A stretch of DNA of 64,000 nucleotides from Monomorium pharaonis (lineage: Eukaryota > Arthropoda > Insecta > Hymenoptera > Formicidae). Position numbers and translations under genes: made by a program. Numbering within the stretch: the first letter of the stretch is position 1; the number at the start of each line of letters is the position of its first letter. The DNA is taken from NCBI RefSeq assembly GCF_013373865.1, contig NC_050474.1:15595042-15659041 (forward strand), read 5' to 3'. The notes below the pieces were generated by a model, which ran no database searches, was not told where the DNA came from, and worked only from the letters and a program-made list of their open reading frames with translations. Shown here piece after piece: positions 1 to 11,480 of the stretch.

Positions 1-296
1 AATTCTTAGTGATTTCTTTTATGTCATCATCTATTCCAAACCACCATACGTAACTGCATGCTAGTATTTTCATTTTAACGATACCAAAATGTACGTTATG
101 TAATTCTTTTTTATGTAAATTTTATTTTGTAATATCTTAGGTATTACTACTCGATGTCCGCGTAAGATAATTCCTTGTTGTAAACTGTATTCTACTTCAT
201 TATTACATAATCTGTTCGTTTTATCAATTTTTCTGCCGCTCTGTAGAGCTTTTACTATTTGTTGTAATTGTTTGTATCCTTTTTTATAGCTGAAAC
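1..296 (-). pseudogene. Gypsy (C) integrase N-terminal fragment, runs off the left edge
   Basis: Read on the minus strand, this encodes the stretch just before and through the integrase zinc-binding region of a Ty3/Gypsy polyprotein. A segment ending RVVIPKILQNKI is followed, after a frame change near position 75, by a segment with YVWWFGIDDDI. That order is typical of the linker and HHCC module that precedes the integrase DDE core. It lies in the correct order and orientation to continue the RNase H domain at 4095-3731; the fold-back element at 297-3722 separates them. The DDE core would lie outside the window. Frame changes make it a relic. Family level is confident, lineage is not assigned. 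Confidence 0.75.
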
Positions 297-507
297 GAGT
301 GAGTCCCAGATGCGACAGTAATAAACGGACACAGCAGGCTGAGTGAAACGGACACAGTAACAAACGGACACAGACCAAACGGACACAATAACAAATGCGC
401 ACAGACCAAATGCGCACAGTCGCAAACCCATGTGGTGCATAGAATGCTTAACACACACACACACACACACGCACACGCGCGCACGCACGCACACGCACAC
501 GCACACG

Positions 508-541
<34 letters not shown>

Positions 542-548
<7 letters not shown>

Positions 549-1895
549 GATTGATTGATTGCGTTTATTATGCCCGAGCAATAGCTGTAGGGCAAAGAAG
601 ATTGAGCAAAAACATAGATTTTACAATTAGTCAAGCAACAATGAAAGTAACAATAAACTTATAATCAAAACTAAGCATATAAAATAAGGTCAGTCACAAA
701 CTACAAGCAAAGAGGTGAAACAATCGCAAGCGCCATACGAAGTACATAAGTAAAAATTAGCAGATTCAAGACCATCGGAACGCTGATAAGAAGTGGAAAC
801 TGCAGTCTAACATTACAAATGTGCAATGGTCAAATTAACAAAGTAGAAAAAACACAAAATGTAATAAGCAAGTATAAGGTAGGATGAGTACAGAAGTAGC
901 AAAGTTAGCAGACTTAGTGTAATCAAACGCAATAGTGCAATAATTTCTTATATATCTTAAACTAATATGTAAAGTATAGAACCTAGATTACAAGCTACAT
1001 ACAAAAGTTGAGCAAACGCAGATACGAGCAGGATGGTAAGGAAAGGGAAGAAAACTTATAAGCAATCAAGCGCTGATAAAAGCAAGTATAACTAATTACA
1101 AATCTAACTTAATAAAGAAAGGTCGAATCTAGCTTAACTGCAAATGTAATGAAACAGGCAATTTTGGTGTGAGCCATGTAATCCCAGAACCAGCAACACA
1201 AGCAAACTCTGAGCGAATAAGAACAAGCGAAGAATATCCTTAAGCTAAGCTAACCAAGAAAGGTGCCAAGGTAATATAAACGATGAAGGAACAGGAAGAG
1301 TATGTCAAGCCAACTTATCAAGGTCAGCCACCGAGTCCACTCAAATCACAGGTTTGCCATCCGAGCGTCTAACGTTAACACGACCCCTGCTGACCCATAC
1401 ATATTGTTATGATTTCTTCTTGGCCGTATGCTTTGTTTATACAATATACAATTAGCTCGCAAAGAATGTTCGCATCAGTTCACGCAGGCGATTTCCATCA
1501 AAACTTCACACTTAGTCGTTGGGAGCCAACTTGAACACCCGATAGATGCAGAAATCACGTGAAGCACACGCCGCAGATATGGCGGGAACCCAGGCAGCCA
1601 GATGAAGCACAGAGAGATGTGGCCGGTGAAAGTGGCGCTTGCGCAGAAGAGAAACGGCCAATGGAAACGGCAAGACAGGAAAGAATGCTCCAGCAAAGTC
1701 CGCGTGTCCAAACCAAAAAACGGTCAAAAGACACCAATTAAAGGCTAAGTGGACACCACCAATAAAGGAAAGTGTCAAGAAAGTGCACCCTTGACCGTGA
1801 GACTGCAAAAAGAAAGCCCCGAAGGGCAGCAACCAGCAGTAATAAGCACAGAAATACAGAGCAAGAAAAGTGCGTCCGCACGTAGTACTCACCCG
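542..1895 (-). mobile_element. Probable 5'-truncated non-LTR retroelement fragment inside a GA tract
   Basis: A GA microsatellite (516-541 and 1896-1912) flanks this segment on both sides, as expected for an insertion into the simple repeat. The left edge reads TTTTTGATTGATTGATTG, which on the minus strand is a CAATC-type repeated 3' tail like that of several LINE clades. The minus strand has an open stretch at 1988-1512 whose translation I do not recognise. The 1480-1895 part is clearly more GC-rich than the 560-1470 part. No reverse-transcriptase motif is visible, so the LINE call rests on the tail and the insertion site only. Confidence 0.4.
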
Positions 1896-2000
1896 AAGAG
1901 AGAGAGAGAGAGAGGAGTGCAACGGGGGCTTCGCCCCGTCCCCCTCCCGCACCCACCCCGTCGGTAGGGGTGCCCTCAGAAGTCGCAACCCATGTGGTAA

Positions 2001-2182
2001 GTCTGTTGGTTACTGTGTTCGTTTGGTCTGTGCGCATTTGGTCCGTGCGCATTTGGTCCGTGTTCGTTTGGTCTGTGCGCATTTGGTCCGGGCGCATTTG
2101 GTCCGTACGCATTTGGTCTGTGCGCATTTGTTACTGTGTCCGTTTGATCTGTGTCCATTTGTTACTGTGTCCGTTTTACTCA
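2001..2182 (+). repeat. Right-arm array of 15-bp units of the fold-back element
   Basis: About ten units of the form TGTGCGCATTTGGTC, with variants TGTTCGTTTGG and TGTCCGTTTGA, repeat at a 15-bp period. They are the inverted counterpart of the units at 297-420. The array is cut at 2183 by the palindromic element and finishes at 3679-3722. Confidence 0.85.
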
Positions 2183-3675
2183 CAAGGGAACCTCGCGAAC
2201 TCGAAAATTCTGATTTTAATACAACTTGGCATAAATGTAAAAGGGGTAAATACATGAATTTAGAAATTTTTCGTAGCTGCCCAAAAACGGTTTAAAGGGG
2301 TGAAACCACCCTTCAAAGATTGAGACATTTTTCGTTTTCTCGATATATCTCGTAAACTAAACAAAATATTAAAAAATGTTTTATACAAAAGTTTTACAAT
2401 AAAAGTACTTCTATCTAACTACAGTAATTAAATTAAAAAAAAATTTTTTTTAAACAATTGTTTTTTAATTTTTGAAAAACAAATTTTTTTTTCAAAATTT
2501 TATTCATGTAGTTAGATAGAGATATTGTTACCATAAAACTTTTGTATAAAACATTTTTTGATATCTCCAACACTTTTCGAGATGTATCGGAAAAAGTAAA
2601 AATCTGCTCTACACTGTGCACTGAAAAAAACATGAGAGAATGCGATAGCACCGCAACGGAGAGCGTTAAAAAATATTTTAAAGAAATTTTTTATTAAGGT
2701 TTATTTATGATATTGAATATAATATGAGATACTTTTGCAAGATCGACAGAGAGCAAGAGAGAGACAGAGAGAAAGAGATAATGCCTTAATTGACGAATCA
2801 TATGGCCGATTTGGATTGGCACATGTCGTCGATCTGCGTCGACTCTTTGGCATGTCACCGCTAATGGATCCGGACCAAGAAGTCTAGATATAAATATTTT
2901 ATATTATATTATATTATTATATTACTATATTATATTAATATTATTTACTCTTTCTCTCTCGCTCACATCAGCATGCAGTCACGTGCGACATTATTATATT
3001 ATATTATTACATATTATTATATTATACAAAATATTATTATTTTATATTATTTTATTTTATTATATTTTTAGTATTTTATATTATATTCAATATCAAGAGA
3101 CACGGTAGTGTCTCGCGTCAAGTAAACGCGCAGCGCGATCATAAATAAACCTTAATTAAAAATTTCTTTAAAATATTTTTTAACGCTCTCCGTCGCGGTG
3201 CTATCGCATTCTCTCATTCGCTTTTTTCAGTGCATAGTGTAGAGCAGATTTTTGCTTTTTCCGATATATCTCGAAAAGTATTGGAGATATCAAAAAATGT
3301 TTTATACAAAAGTTTCATGGTAACAATATCTCTATCTAACTACAATGTAGTTACTACATAAATAAAATTAAAAAAAAAATTTTTTTTACAAAAATTAAAA
3401 AAAAATTGTTTAAAAAAAATTTTTTTTAATTTAATTACTGTAGTTAGATAGAAGTACTTTTATTGTAAAATTTTTGTATAAAACATTTTTTAATATTTTG
3501 TTTAGTTTACGAGATATATCGAGAAAATGAAAAATGTCTCTTTGAAGGGTGGTTTCACCCCTTTAAACCGTTTTTGAGCAGCTACGAAAAATTCCTAAAT
3601 TCATGTATTTACTCCCTCTACATTTATGCCAAGTTTCATTAAAATCAGAATTTTCGAGTTCGCGAGATTCCCTTG
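2183..3675. mobile_element. Long-TIR palindromic element, CAAGGGRACC family, copy 1
   Basis: Ends are CAAGGGAACCTCGCGAAC and its inverse at 3675, with target duplication TCA (2180-2182 and 3676-3678). The two arms are inverted repeats of roughly 500 bp that include poly-A/poly-T blocks. The loop (about 2690-3160) is AT-rich with GAGAGA runs and a flanking inverted repeat around TTTATTTATGAT. It has no coding capacity. It inserted into the right arm of the surrounding fold-back element, so it is younger than that element. The superfamily is unassigned; a 3-bp TNA duplication would fit PIF/Harbinger or CACTA-like elements. Confidence 0.8.
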
Positions 3676-3730
3676 TCAGCCTACTGTGTCTGTTTATTAC
3701 TGTGCGCATCTGGAACGCTCCCGCTGAAAA

Positions 3731-4095
3731 TAATTCTTCGTAACTGGTAAGGATTGGATCGTGTCAATTTGAAAAGCGTTTATGACATCATATTCGCATC
3801 GTTCCATTTTTGTAGTGAAGAATTGTGACAAACAATCTGCATTACTGTATAATTCTGTATTTTTGTCTTTTATTGAGTAATTAAAACCGCGTAAAAATAG
3901 TACATAATACTGCATGCGCATTGCGCTGTATACTAGTAAGCGTTTTGATGGTACGAAAATGTGTATTAATAGGCAATGATCCGTGTACAGTGTGAAGCTA
4001 TTCTCGTACAGGTACTGTTGAAACTTTTTTATTCCGAAAATTATGCTGTAAGCTTCCTTGTCAGTTTGAAAATATTTCTTTTGGATGTCCATCAA
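3731..4095 (-). pseudogene. Gypsy (C) RNase H domain
   Basis: The minus-strand translation contains QTDKEAYSIIFGIKKFQQYL followed by FTLYTDHCLLIHIF, then NADCLSQF near the end. These match the RNase H region of Ty3/Gypsy pol, where the family usually shows YSxxEKExLAIV, a TDHxPL motif and NxxADxLSR. RNase H should degrade the RNA strand of the RNA/DNA hybrid during reverse transcription. The reading frame breaks where the fold-back element inserted at 3722, and the integrase resumes at 296. It is a fragment of a dead element. Confidence 0.8.
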
Positions 4096-5093
4096 GGTGC
4101 ATGAAACGTATTGTATCGCTCTTTCTGTTCCGTTGGGGTAAATGTGAGACAGAACTGTCCCTACCTCATAAGGATTAGCGTCCGTGGCTAAAACTAAAGG
4201 TAATTTACGTTCATAATGAGCTAAGACTTTACTACTCTGAAAAGCTCTTTAGCATTTCGAAAAGAAATGTTGCATTCTTGCGTCCACCGGTATGTATTTT
4301 TTAATGTAGTAATTTGTTTCATGGATATAATATTAAGTTAAGGTTTTTGATAAAGCTACTGTAATAAGTTACAAATCCTATGAAGGCCCTAACTTCGGAT
4401 ATATTTTTAGGGTTTGGCATTAATTCTATTGCTTCTAATTTCTTTTTATCTTTATGTATCTCATAACGATCAATAATGTAACCGCAATATTCAATTTTAT
4501 CCTTAAAAAATTACTTTTCTTTAAATTGACTTTAATGTTGTATTTCTGTAATTTTTTGAAAACTAATTTTAATGTGTAGATTCTATGTCGTTAGCATCTG
4601 TAATTTTAATGTCGTCAAGGAAATCTGTGACTCCTGATATGTTTCGCAAAACATTTTCGAATTCTTGTTGCCAGAAGCTGGCGCAGAAGCTATTCCGTAT
4701 ATTAGTCTCGTAGATCTGTATAGTCCTCAGTGTGTATTTAATGTCAATAAGTGTTGGTCTTCCTCTCTTACTTGTAACTGTAAATAAGCTTGTTGAAGAT
4801 CAATTTTTGAAAAGATGGTTCCACCAGCCTTCGATGCGAAGAGCTTATCGATTGTGGATAACGGATGATCGTTCACTATTAATTTTGGATTAACCGTCAC
4901 GCTATAATTGCCACAGATTATAATTTTGCCCTCTTTTTTTTATAACCGGAACAATGGGTGTAGCCCATTCTAACGTATTAACTTTGACTAAAAGTCCTGC
5001 AGCTTCTAGATCTTCAATCTCTATCATTTAATGGTAATTTGAAGGGTATTGTATAATGTTTTAGGAAAACTGGATGTGCTTCTGGCTTTAATG
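4096..5093 (-). pseudogene. Gypsy (C) reverse transcriptase, heavily decayed
   Basis: All three minus-strand frames together give recognisable Gypsy RT pieces in the right order between the protease boundary and RNase H. They include an FLDD-containing segment near 4600-4630 (the YxDD catalytic box), a DRYEIHKDKKK-like stretch near 4445-4475 and a PLVLATDAN-like stretch near 4180-4200. Many stops and frameshifts interrupt it, and no open stretch exceeds about 60 codons. It is a relic of the same element as the flanking protease and RNase H. Confidence 0.65.
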
Positions 5094-5294
5094 TTAGTCG
5101 TGCTTTTTTATCTTTAATGGAATGGAGATTTGATTTGAAAATTTTCTTGTATTTCTGTAAAATAAGATTAAATTGTTGTTTTCGTCAATCACTGATACTT
5201 CTTCCGAACGAGAATTTAAAGAAATTTCTTTGAGTACTGAATTGTCTAGTAACTGTCGTAACCATTCGCGACCTATCAGTGGTTTTCTATTCAC
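5094..5294 (-). pseudogene. Gypsy (C) protease to RT boundary
   Basis: The 66-residue open stretch begins MNRKPLIGREWLRQLL. This resembles the end of the retropepsin domain in Gypsy elements (the ILGRDWL-type motif) followed by the start of the RT region. The catalytic DTG is not identifiable upstream (5295-5470), which is degraded. It lies between the gag zinc knuckle (5476-5736) and the RT remnants, the normal gag-protease-RT order on the minus strand. Confidence 0.6.
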
Positions 5295-5475
5295 TTCTGT
5301 AAGATATATATTTAATTTATGCTGTACATTTCGATATGTTACAGTAACTACAATGTATCTTAATAATGGTAACGTATTTTTACAATAAGTAATTAATTAA
5401 AATTAGTAGAATATATGGTCGAATTTGGAAACAATTTAAGCATGTGTGATTTGTTTGCAATTGTCACAGTTGCTT

Positions 5476-5736
5476 TCACTCGACTTCAAAAATTATACTT
5501 TTACCGTTTACTTGTAATTCTGTAAGAAATTTATCTCGGTATTTACCTTGCTCTATTTGTAGAATATTATCATAACAAGTTATATTAAGAATCTCCTCCA
5601 ATTGACGAGTTTGACTTTTATTTTTGAAACAGACTGATTGGAGATACCCTCGATTTCCACAATTCCTGCATTTCGTAACGCGGTTAAATGTACATTGAGT
5701 GGCTAAATGTCCTTTTCTGCATCTGTAACAATGAAC
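5476..5736 (-). pseudogene. Gypsy (C) gag nucleocapsid end with zinc knuckles
   Basis: The minus-strand reading contains CYRCRKGHLATQC, which fits CX2CX4HX4C with Cys, Cys, His and Cys present, then a second knuckle-like CRNCGNRGYLQSVC in which the His is replaced. These are nucleocapsid modules that bind the element's RNA. The frame runs out of the upstream end at 5740, exactly where the LTR of element A begins, because A inserted here with a GTTT duplication. The rest of gag continues at 25487-26257. An apparent extension of this open frame to 5940 is read-through into the inserted LTR. Confidence 0.8.
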
Positions 5737-5740
5737 GTTT

Positions 5741-6320
5741 TGTTGTAAGCCGATTACAACCGTACATATATCACAATTGCGAAACGCATTTTTCGAAAGA
5801 CGCTGCAAGAAGCACCTCTTTCGAAAGACGCACAAGAATCCGCCGCGCTCACGGAAGTCCCAAGTAACTTCCGTGAGATTACAACATTGCGCTCGGAAGC
5901 AGTTCCGTATCGCCTTAGAAATAGGCCTTACGCTGCACAATTAAACCGCAAGGTTACCGCGTTCCGATCTCGAAACGCTTAGCTTCGCGGAAGTTACTGA
6001 CGCCCGGTCACTGGCCCCCAAAATTGCGCCAGAAACCATCGCATAAGCGCGACCACGCCGTGACCGAGCGGAGAGTAACATAACAACGTCCGAGCTACGT
6101 CACGTACTACAAACCTTATCGCGAGTGATACTTGACACCGTCACAGCTGACTGTAAGCACCAAAGAAAGAAATAAAGACAACGAAAAAGCAAGTAAGAAG
6201 TGTTTTCTTTCTCTCATACATCAAGCCGAACCTTTACCCTTCGGGTCCTAACCCCTAGGACAGGACGAATCCCAACTACTTACGGGAAAGAATTCCCGAA
6301 ACGAGCAAACGCTCACAACA
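5741..6320 (+). repeat. 5' LTR of Gypsy A
   Basis: 580-bp repeat, TGTTGTAAGCC to GCTCACAACA, matching 24918-25486 along its length with scattered substitutions and an 11-bp class difference near 6030-6040. Inverted dinucleotide ends TG and CA are present. An AATAAA-like AAATAAAGAC lies at about 6171. By eye divergence is several percent, so the insertion is not recent. Confidence 0.88.
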
Positions 6321-7321
6321 AAATTGGTGACAGCGGTGGGATGATACAGAAGCCATCAAGAACAAGGGATAGATAAAGCGGATAAAGGAAGCCGTAAAGA
6401 ACAAGCTATTGAAGAAGCTGAAAAAGAACAAGGGACCAGCAAAACCAAAACTCGTAGGAAGCACGATCCTGCGAAAAGAAGACCAGCCAACTGTAAGACG
6501 AGCTGAGATAACACCATCGTGTTATTAGTGCGCGAGTGGAAAAAATCTGTGCCAACACGTCACTACACATTGTGTAAGTGCCCTTGAAAAACGAACTTCT
6601 CTGCCGGAAGAAACGGCCGACCAGCCAACAAGAGGTGGACCACAACAAGGGGCGACTAGACGACTGTAGACTACGAAGAAAAACCGCACACCCTAGTACA
6701 ACGCCGTACGCGTCAGCGAGCCGACCTACGACAACCGCCATGCGCGCCGTTCTACTAATGTAAGTCAAAATTGTAAAAATATTTTACTCATTGTAATGTC
6801 CTGTGCGAAGGGCAACACGACTGAAAAATAACGATACAGCGGAAAACCGACACCGCGCGAAAAAACGAGGCAACGCGAAGTTTATCCGCAAAAGAAAACG
6901 CCTGTCAAAAAAAAAGTACGCGCCAATTAATAATACATTATCAGCGAGTAAAACTCCGATTCACGTACGACGCTCTAGCAAATACACATGCGACCGTGGT
7001 AAGACGCTTAGTCGTGCGTAATCCGACTCCACCGATAATACTCGGGAGACGACCGCGAGACATACAGCATGCGAGCTGCACACCGTCTCGAATAATTAAA
7101 ACAAATAATTAATGTCCCATAACGGAGATAGCCTGCGAAACAAAGGCCAGCAACCCTCGGGAGATTCAATAAATTCTCCGGAACACGAGGCAGTAGGCCT
7201 AGCGGAAACCGCATTACGCGAGATATGAGACGCGACGCAACACGCACTACGTGTTATAGGCGAACGCGGAACACACGTCGTCACCGAACGAGGGACCACA
7301 GCGGACGCACGCGAGTTTAGT
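6321..7321 (+). other. Leader of Gypsy A with primer-binding-site candidate
   Basis: Just after the LTR, ATTGGTGACAGCGGTGGGAT (6323-6342) is in the position of a tRNA primer binding site; I do not assign the tRNA. The remaining kilobase is GC-richer than the flanks. It has short open stretches (6578-6763, 6803-7021) rich in Arg/Lys that I do not recognise. It is probably untranslated leader or decayed N-terminal gag. Confidence 0.45.
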
Positions 7322-8614
7322 TTGATAAGCGCCGAACGTAATACAACGCATGACTTAGACGGACGAAATCGGACCGACAATCGACTAACATCCAGTCCAA
7401 CAACAATGGCTTACTCTCCCGCCGAAGCGTCCGAAAATATACCGCGAAATGAAGTCGACGCGGAAATATTACGACTTCATAATTCCCTGCATGAGAAAAA
7501 TGACCATGCAGAAGAACGACCGGCACCGAGGATAAATCCGAATCTCCCGCCACGAGAAACAATGTTACTGCATGATGTTATACATGAACCACGCATCCTG
7601 AAATTCCAATTAGGTCTAAATAGAAGAGATCTGGGTTATCAGCGAAGGGCGGAAGTACCCCTAAGACCCCAAAATTTTCACGATCACGCCTTAGATTTAT
7701 CGTACGGACGATCGAATAACGACTTCAGAAATCAGCGCGAATCGACAATAAATTTTTTTTTGAGTTTGAAAGAAGCGCGAAATATGATACCAGACATCGA
7801 CGGCACACAACAAAACCGCGTCCGCGAATTTATTAGCGCCGGTACTTACGCGATGAAAAACATACACCCAGCCAACGAACATACTCTACTGGAAGCCATC
7901 ATTTGCAAAAAATTCAAAGAAAAGGCTATGATGGACTTCTATACGCGCAATGTATATAGCTTCGAACAACTGAAAAGAGAGCTCCTTTTCAAACAAAGCA
8001 CCGCCTATCTGCAACAAGAGTTGAACTCACTGAAATAGAAACCCGCGGAAAGCGCACAGGAATTCGGACGGCGAGTGGACCTTCTTGCCATGGAACTATA
8101 TGAGTCCATGGAACAGGGCAAGAATCACACCATCGAACAACAACAAGCCATTCTGGACAATATTAAGGAGCAGACCCTGTACAATTACCAGATCAGTTTG
8201 CATGAAGACATCAAACTTCTGGTACACGCCCAGCGATACAGAACGCTGTAGGACGTGATATCCGACGCAAGTGCCGAGGAAAAAGTAAGACAGCCTAACC
8301 AAAATCGGAAGGAAGACCCTCGCACCGCCCCCAAGTACGCACGAAATACCCTGCGATGCGGGAAGTGCAACAAGAATGGGCATGACGGGCGAGAATGCCG
8401 CAGCAGCCGATACGCTAACCGGTTCGAGTTACCGCGACCGGAGGGACGGCCTCGCGTAAATACAGTGGAACTATACTGTGACCATTGCAAAAAGGCAAAC
8501 CACACCCGAAAAGGGTGTTGGTCCCTTCACGGTCAACACAAGAAAAAGGACGATGATCGCCGGAGCGAAAAGCCTAAAACTGAAAAGGATAGAAAACGGC
8601 AAGCGAGCGAGTAA
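7322..8614 (+). pseudogene. Gag of Gypsy A, two in-frame stops, two zinc knuckles
   Basis: One frame runs from 7322 to 8614, broken by TAG codons at 8036-8038 and 8248-8250. The first 238 codons form a helical, charged capsid-like region with motifs such as FISAGTYAMKNIHP and LLEAIICKKF, resembling Gypsy/errantivirus Gag. Downstream are two intact CX2CX4HX4C knuckles, CGKCNKNGHDGREC (8359-8400) and CDHCKKANHTRKGC, followed by a Lys/Arg/Glu-rich tail. Gag would assemble particles and package the RNA. The 3' end overlaps pol by about 137 bp in another frame, suggesting ribosomal frameshifting in the living ancestor. The start at 7322 is the first ATG of the frame; a later Met at 7406 is possible. 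Confidence 0.8.
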
Positions 8615-10440
8615 AGAAATAAAAATGATCAAGCATACCGAGACAGCAAGCAGCGACGAGAGCTCGAGCGATGACGCAAGCTCCTCGCGCACAGCTGATG
8701 CATATCGTGTGACACACGTGAAGCATGCACGGGGCAGCGACACTGGCCTCGACATGATTACACTGCCCGTACACGAAGCAGAACGGGGCAAGATCAAATT
8801 TCTGTTTGACACCAGCTCAACTGTGTCATTAATAAAATTGAAAACGCTGAAAGGACAAACCAAAATCCGTGATGAACATATCAAATTGACCGGAATAACC
8901 GGGCATTTTATTACGACACTAGGAAAAACGTCCGTGAACGTGGAAATGCACGACAAGAAAATCAAGCATCCCATGTACGTCATACGAGACGATGCCCCAA
9001 TAGAATATGAGGGCATACTAGGAGCTGATTTTACAAGAAAAAATAATGTCACATGCGACTACGGGACCAAAACAATAAGATTAGGCGACACTGAATTCAA
9101 GCTGTACCCGTACCGCCGAGTCACTCTGCAGCCACGGAGCGAGACGATAGTGCAAGTCACAGCAAGTATAAACACCCTAGGAGTCATCAACTCCAAGGAG
9201 ATGGCACCGGGAGTATTCCTAGGTAACTGCCTAGTAGAACCCGAAAACCACACATGCCCAATAAGTATTATAAATACGAACGACGAAAAAGTCGATCTTC
9301 AATTACCTCGTGTTGAATTTGAAGAAATAAACATGAATAACGCACCGGATACCCACACGGCGAGCGTAATCCGAGATGCATGGAAACAAGAGATACCGAT
9401 ACCTCGCGCAGAGCGCATAATTAAACTACTTCAATTAAAACATTTAAACAAAGAGGAAAAGAAAGCGATCCTATGCGAAAAGTTCAGCGACGTCTTCTAT
9501 TTGGAAGGAGATAAGCTCACATATACAACTCTCGTGGAACACGAGATACACACCAGGACAGAACCTGCGAGCGTGAATGTACGACTATACAGATTGCCCG
9601 AAAAACAAAAAACGGAAGTAGAAAAACAAATCCGTGAAATGCTAGAACAAGGAATAATCCGCCAAAGCAAAAGTCAGTGGAACGCATTATTACTGGTCGT
9701 CCCGAAAAAACCTGACGCTACAGGAAAACCGAGATTCCGAGTAGTGGTAGATTTCCGAAAACTCAACGAAATTACAATCGGAGACTTCCGATCCCGAACA
9801 TAACGGATATATTGGATCAACTCGAAAATGTGAAGTATTTCACGCTCAATCTCGCTGCAGGATATTACCAGATATCAGTAGCAGAAAAAGATAAGGAGAA
9901 GACGGTATTCTCCACACCGTATGGACATTACGAGTTCAATCGAATGCCGTTCGGATTAAGAAATGCCCCCGCGACGTTCCAACGCCTAATGAACTCAGTT
10001 TTAACGGGTTCACAAGGTCTCAAATGTCTAGTATATTTAGATGATATTGTTATTTACGGGCCGAGCCTGAGCGAGCAGTACAAACGGCTAGCTGCTGTGT
10101 TGACACGGCTGAGAGACAGTAACTTGCAACTCCAACCGGAGAAGTGCGAGTTCATGCGCAAGGAGGTCAACTACCTGGGCCACGTAATCACTGAGGACGG
10201 AATTCTACCCGATCCCCAAAAACTGGACGCCGTGGAGAAATTTTCCACCCCCACGAAAGTAAAAAACGTGTAAGCGTTTATTTGACTAGCGGGGTACTAC
10301 CGGGAATTTATTGAAAATTTTTCGGAAATAGCGAAACCCTTAACAAGGCTAACGAAAAAAGGGGAAAAATTCGCCTGGACGACCACGCAACAAAATGCGT
10401 TTGGCACATTTAAAATAAAATTAACTACCGCACCGGTACT
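8478..10440 (+). pseudogene. Pol (protease and reverse transcriptase) of Gypsy A
   Basis: The protease is near residue 111 with FLFDTSSTVSLI, where DTS replaces the usual DTG/DSG, and it ends near ILGADF. The RT follows with QGIIRQSKSQWNA, FRVVVDFRKLNEIT, FTLNLAAGYYQI, FNRMPFGLRNAPATFQ and the catalytic YLDDIVIYG (about 10030-10060). A one-base deletion near 9790 shifts the frame, and stops at 10271-10273 and 10283-10285 precede the beginning of RNase H (AGYYREFIENFSEIAKPL). The coding sequence stops at about 10440, where an inverted repeat shared with 21883-22207 begins. The rest of RNase H and integrase are missing. Confidence 0.85.
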
Positions 10441-10442
10441 AA

Positions 10443-10763
10443 AAAACAGTAACAAAGAAAAATTTTTTGATGTTTTAATTTTCCAAAATACCACTACTAC
10501 TCAATAAAATTTTTCAAAATTTTGAAATTTTTTTATCACCAAATGAAAGGTTATTTTTTTACAAATTTAACGGTATATGATGAAGTTATGTTTCGACAAA
10601 CCATTTTTCAGAAAAAATTAAAAACCTCTCGATATATATGCATTATGCCCGTTATCGCGCTCGATTTTTTACGCATTTCGTTCGCAATTTCCCGATAGAA
10701 GATGACGATGCCAATTAATTTTAAAGGACATAATATGCAATTCATAATCTCGCACAGACATTG
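10443..10763 (+). repeat. Inverted copy of the Gypsy B leader and gag start
   Basis: This stretch is the near-exact reverse complement of 21883-22207. It includes the B leader and the first codons of B gag (the ATG at about 10702). Homology ends after about 10763, before the insertion at 10799. The pair therefore forms a large inverted repeat around the whole 10.8-21.9 kb nest. Confidence 0.8.
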
Positions 10764-11480
10764 CTAGACATAACAGACATGAATATGTACTATTATGATG
10801 TTACGTCCAGCTTTGTGGGATTTAACTTTTTTATTTAGAGGGAAGGATATTTCAGGAAGAATGGGTAAGGCAGAGAAAGACGTAACGAGACTTACCATTT
10901 CCGAAGGCACGCAAGAAAGAGAGAGGGTAGGTGCCTCGGGAACCTGTTTGTGACTCGAAAATGTAGGTCAACGTGCCGATATCCTGGACCTGGTGCTATC
11001 CTTGTTCGGGATGAGGGGAGGTCGTTGAAATTAAATAAACAATGGCATTAGTTAAAAATTAACAATATTTATTCTAGTATCAAAATTACAAATAGAGCTG
11101 AAGTCATTATAATTTTAACAATTTATATATCCTCGACATGTGGTCAGTTCGATTAATACTGGATAAATATAAATATATACATGTGTTGGTTTTATTTTTT
11201 AGTTAAAATTTGATTATAAACAAAATTCACCAATGTGATTCGGAATGAGATAAGAAAGATGATCTTCGTCATTTTAAAATATTTTATTTCCTATTTATTT
11301 CTTTTTATTATGTGAGCTCCTCTAGAATAACGGTGGATGGGGGGAAGAAGTTATAGAAAAAATCTGTGGGAATGGCAAAAAGATCATAATAATGGGGAGT
11401 GAAGATAGGGATTGGATCTGAGGGAGCGAGTGCGGGGAGGATATCTAACAGGATTTCCGGATCTATTGCGTCCGAGTTAA

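Larger units (their letters stand above)
297..3722. mobile_element. Composite fold-back element, 15-bp-unit family, copy 1
   Basis: The left end is GAGTGAGTCCCAGATGCG and the right end reads inward as GGGAGCGTTCCAGATGCG. The flanks are GCTGAAAC (289-296) and GCTGAAAA (3723-3730), an 8-bp target duplication with one mismatch. The left arm (297-450) and right arm (2001-2182 plus 3679-3722) are built of short units containing GGACACAG and ACCAAATGCGCACAG. The centre holds a CA/GA microsatellite and a GC-rich core with a CTTCG loop near 1925-1965. Two later insertions enlarged it: a non-LTR-like fragment in the GA tract (about 542-1895) and a palindromic element (2183-3675). It sits inside minus-strand Gypsy C. 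No transposase is seen. Confidence 0.8.

Noticed and set aside
1870..2295. Open frames with five-residue repeats through the 15-bp arrays
   Set aside because: 15 bp is a multiple of three, so arrays stay open by chance in several frames on both strands; no coding bias is evident.
5476..5940. 154-residue gag ORF taken as continuous
   Set aside because: The part above 5740 reads into the inserted LTR of Gypsy A; only 5476-5736 is gag of element C.
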